Source of the DNA: CAZQLE01 sp964593905
GTDB taxonomy: Bacteria; Chloroflexota; Anaerolineae; Anaerolineales; Anaerolineaceae
Assembly (NCBI GenBank): GCA_964593905.1
Contig: CAZQLE010000059.1
Location: 1-19,149, forward strand
Length of the DNA: 19,149 nucleotides
Direction: 5' to 3'
In this document: positions 8,064-14,207 of the stretch, in pieces
Layout: each line of letters opens with the position of its first letter
Position numbering within the stretch: the stretch's first letter is position 1
The notes under the pieces: generated by a model
Seen by the model: the letters and a program-made list of their open reading frames with translations, nothing else
Database searches by the model: none
Told to the model about the DNA's origin: nothing
Program-made: the position numbers and the translations under genes

Positions 8064-8126
8064 GTCATTCTGAGCCGCTGCGCCATGCACCGCGGGTGCG
8101 CAGCGCGCGAAGAAGCTCAGCCTGAC
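8064..8126. repeat. Palindromic REP-like intergenic repeat
   Basis: Outer arms GTCA-TTC-TGAGC (8064-8075) and GCTCA-GCC-TGAC (8115-8126) pair around an inner stem CGCTGCGC (8076-8083) with GCGCAGCG (8098-8105). The GTCATTCTGAGC...GCGAAGAA wording resembles a dispersed intergenic sequence seen in many bacterial genomes. A single copy is visible here, so repetition itself is not shown. Confidence 0.55.
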
Positions 8127-8200
8127 GGGCCATCATAAAAGCCCCGCGGGATTATAATAATAAAAACCATCGCATTGCGAATCACCCCGGCGAGGGAAAA

Positions 8201-9106
8201 ATGACCACCTACGTAGGGCCACGACACTATTCAAACCGGCCGCATTTTTTGGATGCGCTCGACCAACTGCCTGAATCGTTGCGCGCTCAGGCAGAAAGTC
8301 ATCTGCCTGGCAGCCAGGTCGTTGAATATATCTTTGTGGTGCCGCCCGAATCGTACCGGCGCGGGTATCGTTTTCGAATGCTGCCGCGCCGGGTGCTGAT
8401 TTTTACCCCGCGGGGCCTTCTCTATCTGGCCGAATCCACAAAACCGGGCATTCCGGGCGACAGCCGCTGGATGAATGTGGAGGATATCCTGCTGATCAAG
8501 CTGAGCCTGATCTTAATCTACGGCCGGCTGGAGATCTGGGGCTGCCAAAGTGGGCAGGTCGCAAAAATCGACCTGGAATACAACACGGTCATTCAACCGC
8601 GCTTTACCCCGGTTCTGCAAAAACTCATCCGCAAGACCTGGCCCAAAGAAACACCCGCCAGCGCGAGCATGACGGGTGATCCAGACTTTCGCAATTTTGT
8701 GAACACTTCCTACAGCTTTTATAACGGCTTAAAAGTGATCGCCCTGCAACCCGATGAACAAGTCCTCGGTCACCTGTATCAGCCTGAAATCAGCGAGCCC
8801 CGGCTGAGGTATCTAAAGAAAAAAATCCATCCCAAAACGGTGTTCGCACTGACAGACAAACAGATCGTACTGCTGCAAGAAGACCTGGCATTTCGCAAGC
8901 ACTATGAATGGATCTTCACCTTTTGCCCGCTGCAGCGTGTGGCCGCAATGGAAGAGACCGCCAGCGGCGACTGGCAAAAGCTATCCATTCGCCTGGCCCC
9001 CGCTGCGGCAAACATGCAAATTGACCTGCTGCTTACCGCCGAGAATGCGCGCAAATGTGTTGATCTCTGGCAGGTGCAAAGGCCCGCAGCCGAAATGGTC
9101 CGCTAA
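8201..9106 (+). CDS. Hypothetical protein, 301 aa, possibly PH-like domains
   Basis: I do not recognise this protein. It is soluble-looking, with no signal peptide. Beta-rich segments such as RVLIFTPRGLLYLAES (about 66-81), then LILIYGRLEIWGC (about 106-118) and, further on, TVFALTDKQIVLLQED (about 214-229) look like two related modules. They have the 'seen by threshold, then used' strand pattern of bacterial PH-like domains; that is a guess from strand spacing. GAGGGA precedes the ATG by about 6 nt. A perfect TATAAT lies at 8153-8158 but without a convincing -35. The gene stands alone on the + strand, and its stop overlaps the stop of the convergent ECF T-component gene by 4 nt (CTAA). Codon use looks like that of its neighbours. 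Confidence 0.8.
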   Translation: MTTYVGPRHYSNRPHFLDALDQLPESLRAQAESHLPGSQVVEYIFVVPPESYRRGYRFRMLPRRVLIFTPRGLLYLAESTKPGIPGDSRWMNVEDILLIKLSLILIYGRLEIWGCQSGQVAKIDLEYNTVIQPRFTPVLQKLIRKTWPKETPASASMTGDPDFRNFVNTSYSFYNGLKVIALQPDEQVLGHLYQPEISEPRLRYLKKKIHPKTVFALTDKQIVLLQEDLAFRKHYEWIFTFCPLQRVAAMEETASGDWQKLSIRLAPAAANMQIDLLLTAENARKCVDLWQVQRPAAEMVR

Positions 9107-9882
9107 CCCCCCAGGCGCTCAAACAAAACCAACCCGGTCGACAGGGTAAGGGTCACCACCACCAGCAGCAAATCCAGCGGGTGGAATTGCACATCTTTAA
9201 CATAAGTGCGGGTCGGGTAACAGCCAAAGGCGCGGCATTCCAGCGAGGTGGCGGTGGTCTCGGCCTTGCGCAGGCCGTTGATCAACACGGTGAAGATATA
9301 ACGCTGCCAGAGCTTAAAGCGGTGTTTCAGCCCCGAACTGGCCGCCCGCCCGCGGATGGAGTGGGCAGCGCGCACGGCATCCACCTCACGCTGAATGAGC
9401 GGCAAAAAGCGCAGCGCCAGGAATACGGCAAATGCGCCGCGGTAAGGCACCCCGGCTTTGGTCAGCGAAACCATCAGATCGCGCGTATCGGTGGTCCAGA
9501 TCAAAATAAAGCTGGTCAACACCACCACCGACAGGCGAAAGAAGAAAATGGGGCCTTGCAGCAGGCCGTTATCGGTGATGGTCAGGGGTCCCAGTTGAAA
9601 GACCGGGTTGCCCGGATCGGCAAAGAAATGAAAGCACATCAACAGCAGCCCCAGACCAATGATGATCTTGCTGCTGTCAAGAATTTGCCGCAAGGGAATG
9701 CGTCCGGCGATGACAGCCGTTAACAACAGCGCCACAAACATCACCGCCCCGCTCAGCGGAGTCTGATAGATGAACAGGCCGGCCGCCACAATAAAGACCC
9801 AGACCAGCTTCACCAACGGATAAATTCGATTCAGCAGCGAGCCGCGGTCGGTAAAAACCAGGCTGTGTTCACTGGTTGCCAT
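9103..9882 (-). CDS. ECF transporter T component (YkoC/CbiQ type)
   Basis: A 259-aa membrane scaffold that couples the ECF ATPase to the substrate-binding S component. Four to five hydrophobic segments are visible: about 20-60, with VWVFIVAAGLFIY and AVMFVALLLTAVIAG; about 72-84; about 100-125; and the C-terminal LLLVVVTLTLSTGLVLF. The two cytoplasmic coupling motifs of T components appear as HSIRGRAAS and SLECRAFG. The start at 9882 was chosen because GAGGAG precedes it; it overlaps the end of the ATPase gene by 14 nt, so the two are translationally coupled. The upstream in-frame start near 9969 would overlap the ATPase gene by 100 nt. It is the last gene of the minus-strand unit, and no terminator is visible before the convergent gene. 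Confidence 0.9.
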   Translation of the reverse strand: MATSEHSLVFTDRGSLLNRIYPLVKLVWVFIVAAGLFIYQTPLSGAVMFVALLLTAVIAGRIPLRQILDSSKIIIGLGLLLMCFHFFADPGNPVFQLGPLTITDNGLLQGPIFFFRLSVVVLTSFILIWTTDTRDLMVSLTKAGVPYRGAFAVFLALRFLPLIQREVDAVRAAHSIRGRAASSGLKHRFKLWQRYIFTVLINGLRKAETTATSLECRAFGCYPTRTYVKDVQFHPLDLLLVVVTLTLSTGLVLFERLGG

Positions 9883-11671
9883 GTGCGTTCTCCTCAGAAA
9901 CCGTATATTCGAGCGCGTCCAGGAAATCGGTGGTGGTGCGAATGGCGCAGCACACACAGCCGCCGTCATTCTGATAGGCCTTAAGCAGTTCCTGCAGCAA
10001 TGTGGGGCGCAGGTTGGCTGAATGGAGCATCTCTTCAGAACAAAACAGGTTGGCCGGGTCGCCTTCGTACAAAATCTGGCCTTCGGCCATCACCAGCACC
10101 CGCCCGGCATACTCTTGCACCAGGCGCATATCATGGGTGATCATCACCACGGTCACCCCCTGCGCGCGGATGCGCTCCATCAGCGCCATCAGCGTCTGGG
10201 TCATTTCCTTATCCTGGCCGTAGGTGGGCTCATCGACCAGCAGAATTTGCGGGTTACAGACCAGCATGGTGGCCACCCCCAGGCGGCGTTTCTTCCCGGC
10301 CGAGAGCGCAAAGGGGTGGGTTTTGGCAAACCCTTGCAGTTCCAGGCGCTCCAGCCAGTCTTCCACCTGACGCTTAACTTCCACGGGGTCATCAATGCCG
10401 CGGGTGAGCAGCGAGTAGGCAATTTCATCGTAGGCCGTATCGGTCAAAAACTGGTGCTCGGGGTTCTGAAAAACCAGGGCAATATGCTCTGCCAGCGCCT
10501 CAACCTTCCAGGCCTGCGCCGGGCGGCCAAACAGTTCCAACCGGCCCACCTGGGGTTTTTGCAGACCGACCATTAACTTCGCCAGGGTGCTTTTGCCTGC
10601 GCCGTTGCGGCCGATGATGGCCAGCATCTCACCGGGATAGACGCTGAAAGAGACGCCTTTCAAGGCCTTGTAGCCGTTGTTATAGGTATATTCCAGATCG
10701 GTTGCGGCGATGAGTGTTTTTTCGGCGGCAGAAATGCCCACAGCAGCGCGGTCTTCGTTTTTGCTTTTTAGTTCACCGCTCAGTAGTTGGTGCTGGCGCA
10801 AAACAGCCAGCGTTTCTTCAACCGTAATGGGAATGCGTTCGAGAGACAGATTAAACCGCGTTTTTAGCGCGATGCCAATTTCAACGGTTTCGGGCAGCCA
10901 GATGCCCAGGCGCTTGAACATATCTTCACCGTAGGCTTGCAGCACCGGCTGCACGGCCCCGGCGGCCAGGATTCTGCCCTCCTCCAACACCAGCAGTTGG
11001 TCGGCAGAAGAGAGGATGAAATCATCCAGTTCGCGGGTCACCAGCAAAATGGTCATGCCCTGATCGCGCAAGCTCAAGATGAGTTCATGCACGCTGCGGG
11101 TGGCCAGGGGGTCGAGGTTGGCGGTGGGTTCATCCAACACAATCATGCGCGGGTTCATCGCCAGAATGACAGCCAGGCCCAGTTTTTGAATCTGACCACC
11201 CGAGAGATTCCAGACCAGGTTGTTGCGCTGCGGGGTCAGTTGAATTTCTTGCAGCAGGTCATTAACCCGCTGTGAAATTTCGCTGGCGTCTCGTTTCAGG
11301 TTTTCAGGCCCAAAAGCAATTTCATCTTCCACATACAGGGTGGCAAACATGGTTTCGGGATCTTGCAGCATATGCCCCACGGTCTGCGACAGGTTCTTCA
11401 CCGCCAGATCGCGGGTGTCTTTGCCATCCACAAAGACAGTTCCTTCCATTTTTCCACCCAGAAGATGGGGAATCTCGCCGTTAAACAGGCTGCACAGGGT
11501 CGATTTTCCACTGCCGCCCGGCCCAACCAGAACGTTGATGGTATTGGGATGGATCTCGAATGAGATCCCGTTGAGGGTGGGGGTTTCCTGGTTCCAGTGG
11601 GTATAAAAAACGTTTTCAGCCTTGATGAGGGGTTCTTGCAAATCCAGGGTCATTTGAGTTTTACCAATCAT
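9869..11671 (-). CDS. Double ECF ATPase (YkoD type) with a CxCC C-terminal tail
   Basis: A 600-aa fusion of two ABC ATPase domains that powers the ECF importer. NBD1 (about 12-250) has P-loop GPGGSGKST, Q-loop MLQDPE, signature LSGGQIQK and Walker B MIVLDEPTANLD, but its switch reads LLVTRELDD, with Arg where His is expected. NBD2 (about 325-560) has GRNGAGKST, VFQNPEHQF, signature LSAGKKRR, ILLVDEPTYGQD and an intact ITHDM switch. After NBD2 a tail contains GGCVCCAIRTTTDFLDAL (Cys572, Cys574, Cys575), which resembles the GCxCC-x-x-R metal loop of CobW/COG0523 GTPases. The ATG at 11671 has no evident Shine-Dalgarno; an in-frame TAA lies 12 nt before it, and Met7 is the only nearby alternative. 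It lies 150 nt after the S-component gene and overlaps the T-component gene. Confidence 0.92.
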   Translation of the reverse strand: MIGKTQMTLDLQEPLIKAENVFYTHWNQETPTLNGISFEIHPNTINVLVGPGGSGKSTLCSLFNGEIPHLLGGKMEGTVFVDGKDTRDLAVKNLSQTVGHMLQDPETMFATLYVEDEIAFGPENLKRDASEISQRVNDLLQEIQLTPQRNNLVWNLSGGQIQKLGLAVILAMNPRMIVLDEPTANLDPLATRSVHELILSLRDQGMTILLVTRELDDFILSSADQLLVLEEGRILAAGAVQPVLQAYGEDMFKRLGIWLPETVEIGIALKTRFNLSLERIPITVEETLAVLRQHQLLSGELKSKNEDRAAVGISAAEKTLIAATDLEYTYNNGYKALKGVSFSVYPGEMLAIIGRNGAGKSTLAKLMVGLQKPQVGRLELFGRPAQAWKVEALAEHIALVFQNPEHQFLTDTAYDEIAYSLLTRGIDDPVEVKRQVEDWLERLELQGFAKTHPFALSAGKKRRLGVATMLVCNPQILLVDEPTYGQDKEMTQTLMALMERIRAQGVTVVMITHDMRLVQEYAGRVLVMAEGQILYEGDPANLFCSEEMLHSANLRPTLLQELLKAYQNDGGCVCCAIRTTTDFLDALEYTVSEENAHGNQ

Positions 11672-11761
11672 TGTAACAACTTAGACACCGCAAAAATCAC
11701 ACCTGCTGCCCAGGTCATTACCAGTCATCTGCTATTGGAAATGCCGAAGTACCGATGATGG

Positions 11762-11804
11762 TTTTCTTCACCCCCGGATGGAAATATACCAGGGGTGAAG
11801 AAAA
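11762..11804 (-). other. Intercistronic hairpin between the S-component and ATPase genes
   Basis: A 13-bp perfect stem (11762-11774 with 11792-11804; core TTCTTCACCCC and GGGGTGAAGAA) with a 17-nt loop starts 18 nt after the S-component stop. On the minus strand no T-run follows, so full termination is doubtful. It could stabilise the upstream message or partly attenuate it, giving more methyltransferase and S component than ATPase. Confidence 0.7.
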
Positions 11805-11821
11805 ATTCGATAAAAAATCAG

Positions 11822-12394
11822 CTAACTCGCCGACCGAATCAACCCGGTGGCGGCAATGGCTTTGGATAAATAGTAGCCCAGCAGACCGCTCAAAATCGAT
11901 CCCGAAACCAGGTTAACCGGGATCGCCATCCAGACATCCTTGGCCGTGGCGGGGTCCCAGCCATACAGAACCGAAGACCAGACGGTGCCAAACTGAGAGG
12001 CGGCAGCGCCAGCCATCATCGCCGGCAGCAGGCCAAATTTGGCATAACCGCACAGCGCCATTACCATTTCGATGCCAAGGCCCTGGGTGATGCCCCAGCC
12101 CAGCGTGCCCACACCGGCAGCGTTGCCGAGCAAAATTTCAGTGGTGGCTTCGATGATGCCCACAATGAGCGCCGTGCCGGGTTTGCGCACCAGCCACATG
12201 GCGAGGATATAAGCCCACATAAAGGCGCCCTGCAGCAGCGCGCCACCCAGCGGGCCCAGAGATGTATTCAACAGATACCAGAGGTTGCCCACCCCGGTAT
12301 TCACCACACCGGTGATGGCAGCGATGACCGCAATAATGACGATGTCGCGGGTCGTATAATTAAAATTCCAGCCAGATTTTTGTGTGTTTGCCAT
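11822..12394 (-). CDS. ECF transporter S component, YkoE family
   Basis: The substrate-binding membrane subunit of an ECF importer, 190 aa. YkoE proteins are linked in Bacillus to thiamine-precursor (hydroxymethylpyrimidine) uptake. Hydrophobic stretches are DIVIIAVIAAITGVVN (about 17-32), LQGAFMWAYILAMWLV (about 53-68), ALIVGIIEATTEILLG (about 74-89), a central Gly-rich GVGTLGWGITQGLG, MVMALCGYAKFGLLPAMMAGAA, and a C-terminal VNLVSGSILSGLLGYYLSKAI. The start at 12394 was chosen because GGAG lies 6 nt upstream; the ATG at 12406 overlaps that site. The gene order S, A-A', T matches ykoEDC. I find no TPP-riboswitch signature upstream, and the operon begins with a methyltransferase. So the transported compound may be a methylated amine or similar rather than a thiamine precursor; that is inference. 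Confidence 0.88.
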   Translation of the reverse strand: MANTQKSGWNFNYTTRDIVIIAVIAAITGVVNTGVGNLWYLLNTSLGPLGGALLQGAFMWAYILAMWLVRKPGTALIVGIIEATTEILLGNAAGVGTLGWGITQGLGIEMVMALCGYAKFGLLPAMMAGAAASQFGTVWSSVLYGWDPATAKDVWMAIPVNLVSGSILSGLLGYYLSKAIAATGLIRSAS

Positions 12395-12426
12395 GATTGT
12401 CTCCAAAAAACAGGTTTAAGATGAAT

Positions 12427-12501
12427 TTATTTTCCAAAAAAGCGCGCAACTAACCCGAGTACGACCACAATTGCAATATTAACCAGGATATATGCCAGCA
12501 C
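12427..12501 (-). CDS. 24-aa single-span membrane peptide
   Basis: A small gene that ordinary length cut-offs miss. The GTG start at 12501 encodes a hydrophobic peptide beginning MLAYILVNIAIVVVLG and ending ARFFGK, one predicted membrane helix with a short positively charged C-terminus (positive side presumably cytoplasmic). It is supported by an 11-nt perfect Shine-Dalgarno match (12506-12516) ending 4 nt from the start. It lies between the MtmB-like gene (gap 55 nt) and the YkoE-family gene (gap 32 nt) on the same strand. By position and by analogy with tiny accessory subunits of transporters (KdpF, for example), it may assist the ECF transporter. I recognise no family. The GTG at 12510 is in frame but lies inside the Shine-Dalgarno sequence. 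Confidence 0.75.
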   Translation of the reverse strand: MLAYILVNIAIVVVLGLVARFFGK

Positions 12502-12505
12502 AGTA

Positions 12506-12516
12506 ATCACCTCCTT
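12506..12516 (-). promoter_or_regulatory. Full-length Shine-Dalgarno sequence for the 24-aa peptide
   Basis: Reads AAGGAGGTGAT on the minus strand, complementary over 11 nt to the consensus 3' end of bacterial 16S rRNA. The GGAGG core is 8 nt from the GTG at 12501. This is much stronger than the ribosome sites of the flanking genes and decides the peptide start. Confidence 0.85.
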
Positions 12517-12556
12517 TTGGGTAAAGATGAAAAAAATTTAAGTTCGAATCCAGTAT

Positions 12557-13933
12557 TTATCGAACCATTAATCCCAATTCGCGCACCTCGGCTTTAACCT
12601 GATCATACAGCGCCTGCCATTCGGGCGTCGGGCGCAGGGTTTGCAGATCATACACATGGTCAAAACGCTGACCGGGGTTACCGCCCGGCAGCGCAAAGAT
12701 GCTTTCATAGCGATCCAGCAATTTTTGAATCAACGCTTCGGCCTGAGTCAGATCCAACCCCTGGCGGGTCACGGCGTGGCCCACCTCACCCATCCAGCGC
12801 GCCTCAAGCCCCGAGCAGTTTGGCTGCCCGCCATCGGCCGAGCCCACACCCTCAAGATGCCCGCCGCTGACCGTGATAGCAATGGCGTTGGCGGCCACTT
12901 CGTAGAGCAGTTCGCGGGTGCCCGCACCCGACTTGGGATAGATATCTGAGACGATGATGCACGGCGCATTGCGCGCAAAGGCCTGTTCCACCGCGCCCTG
13001 AACCCACATTACATTGCGGGTGGAGGTGGCAACATGGCGGATATGGATCGGGTGCAGCAGGTGATAATCGGCCTGACAAACGTGGTTGGCCAGAATAAAT
13101 GAAGCCGCCTGCACCACCGCCGCGCCGGGGCCGTCGCCGGCCAACCCGCCGACCATCACGGTTGCCAGTGAGGCGTTGCGCATCCCGGCTTCCACCGCGT
13201 TGGCAGCGCGGCACATATTATCCTGATCGATAATCAACTCGTTAAACATCGCCACCAGATGCGAATCGCACGGACGAAGATAATCGGGGTGCGCGGCGGC
13301 CAGATCGCCCAGCGAAGAGACCGCGCTTTGCGCTGCCAGCATCCCTGTGCCGGGGCGGCCCAGGCGGCGCAGCCCTTCGCGCAACAGGCGCAGTTCGCGG
13401 CGCACTGCATAAACCTCGCTGGGAGCGCCGGTTTCCACCGGGCGGCCATCCACGGTGACCACCGAGCCACAGGTGATCATATCCACCACCGGTTCCTGCA
13501 TCCAGCTCATCACCATCGGCTGAAACAATTCTTCGGGGGTGGGCACACCAGGGTTGCCGGCCCACACCAGCGGCGCACGAGAATCACAGATCTGGCGGGC
13601 AACCAGCGTGCGCGCATCTTTGCCTTCGCCCATCACCAGGGTGCGTGGCGCGCTGTCCAATCCCTGCTCCAGTTCAGAGCGATCAAAGCGGATCACCCGC
13701 TCGGTGTTCATGCAATACACCCCGGTATTGACCGCCAGTTCCAGCGCGGCTTCAAAAATCCGGTCGACCAGCGCCGGGTCATTGGGCACCACGCTGCGTT
13801 TATCCCAGCTCAGATCATATTTTTTGACAATTTTTTTGGTCGGAAGGACCACATATTCCATATCCCAGTCGGCTTTTTTGACCTGTGGTCCGGTCTTTGA
13901 ACGGTCAATGATATCCAGATAAGAATAAATCAT
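12557..13933 (-). CDS. MtmB-family methylamine:corrinoid methyltransferase homologue lacking pyrrolysine
   Basis: A 458-aa protein matching archaeal monomethylamine methyltransferase MtmB in length and along most of its sequence: ADWDMEYVVLPTK near 21-33, GVYCMNTERV near 71-80, MGEGKDAR near 101, GRPGTG at 192-197, the DSH...NELIID block, ATSTRN, LEARWMGEV, and an ending close to MtmB. MtmB moves a methyl group from an amine to a corrinoid protein. In Methanosarcina, pyrrolysine follows GRPGMGV; here that site is Leu199, encoded by CTG, with no in-frame TAG anywhere. Pyrrolysine-free MttB relatives (MtgB, for example) use quaternary amines, so a different methylated substrate is likely. GGAG precedes the ATG. 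It leads a minus-strand unit with a 24-aa membrane peptide and an ECF transporter. A corrinoid partner is encoded at 7317-7949. It is intact, not a decayed archaeal gene. Confidence 0.9.
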   Translation of the reverse strand: MIYSYLDIIDRSKTGPQVKKADWDMEYVVLPTKKIVKKYDLSWDKRSVVPNDPALVDRIFEAALELAVNTGVYCMNTERVIRFDRSELEQGLDSAPRTLVMGEGKDARTLVARQICDSRAPLVWAGNPGVPTPEELFQPMVMSWMQEPVVDMITCGSVVTVDGRPVETGAPSEVYAVRRELRLLREGLRRLGRPGTGMLAAQSAVSSLGDLAAAHPDYLRPCDSHLVAMFNELIIDQDNMCRAANAVEAGMRNASLATVMVGGLAGDGPGAAVVQAASFILANHVCQADYHLLHPIHIRHVATSTRNVMWVQGAVEQAFARNAPCIIVSDIYPKSGAGTRELLYEVAANAIAITVSGGHLEGVGSADGGQPNCSGLEARWMGEVGHAVTRQGLDLTQAEALIQKLLDRYESIFALPGGNPGQRFDHVYDLQTLRPTPEWQALYDQVKAEVRELGLMVR

Positions 13934-14193
13934 GCGAATCTGTCTCCAGTGTTTCTTTAATGAAATGGCATGAGCCCGGTTGATACCGGTTTGGAACCGT
14001 TTGCAGTTCCATGCAAATCAAATGAAAAAGGTCAACCGGAAAAGCGCGTTTTTTCACTGCGCTCCGGGTCAGCCTTATTGTGCCCAATCTAAAAACATCT
14101 GGCCCCGTGCTTTTCGCATGGCGCTTACCCGTTGCCGGGTTGGTCTTGTGCTGCCTGAAAGACAATTGGATTTTTCAGGGATATACATCCCGT
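13934..14193 (-). promoter_or_regulatory. Long structured 5' leader of the MtmB-like operon
   Basis: About 260 nt lie between the predicted transcript start and the ATG at 13933. Its 5' half holds a hairpin ACCCG-GCAA-CGGGT with a GNRA loop (14127-14140). Its 3' half holds three overlapping, mutually exclusive stems: TTTGCA/TGCAAA (14000-14005 with 14012-14017), TGGAAC/GTTCCA (13992-13997 with 14006-14011) and CGGTT/AACCG (13987-13991 with 13995-13999). Competing stems close to a ribosome site are typical of riboswitch-like or attenuator control. I cannot match it to a known riboswitch class, and I see no convincing coding sequence in it. Confidence 0.5.
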
Positions 14194-14207
14194 TATGTCA
14201 ATATAAC
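14192..14207 (-). promoter_or_regulatory. Dyad over the -10 region of the MtmB-like operon promoter
   Basis: GTTAT and ATAAC flank 6 nt and cover the -10 hexamer and the transcript start. A second dyad, GGGAT-N4-ATCCC (14178-14191), abuts it. Either could be an operator; the regulator is unknown. Confidence 0.35.

Noticed and set aside
9181..9723. A 180-codon plus-strand reading frame opposite the ECF T-component gene
   Set aside because: Gln/Gly/His-rich shadow of a real membrane protein with clear T-component motifs.
10022..10576. A 184-codon plus-strand reading frame opposite the ECF ATPase gene
   Set aside because: Shadow of the conserved NBD2; His/Gln-rich composition and no ribosome site.
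13337..13339. Possible pyrrolysine codon in the MtmB-like gene
   Set aside because: The aligned codon is CTG (Leu199) and the gene contains no in-frame TAG, so it does not need pyrrolysine machinery.
13905..14165. An 86-codon minus-strand reading frame through the leader, overlapping the start of the MtmB-like gene
   Set aside because: No ribosome site, Arg/Lys/His-rich unstructured composition, and out of frame with the well-supported downstream gene; the leader looks like structured RNA instead.
14060..14165. Resemblance of the leader to a c-di-GMP-I riboswitch (GNRA hairpin plus GCGAAAAGCACGGGGCC)
   Set aside because: An extra segment interrupts the core and the downstream TAGGTAGC-N-GGGTTACC-type half is absent, so I do not call the class.
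12395..14193. TPP or cobalamin riboswitch before the YkoE-family or MtmB-like genes
   Set aside because: I looked for CTGAGA plus an ACCTGATC-type element and for the B12 box (GCCACTG with surrounding core) on the minus strand and found neither.
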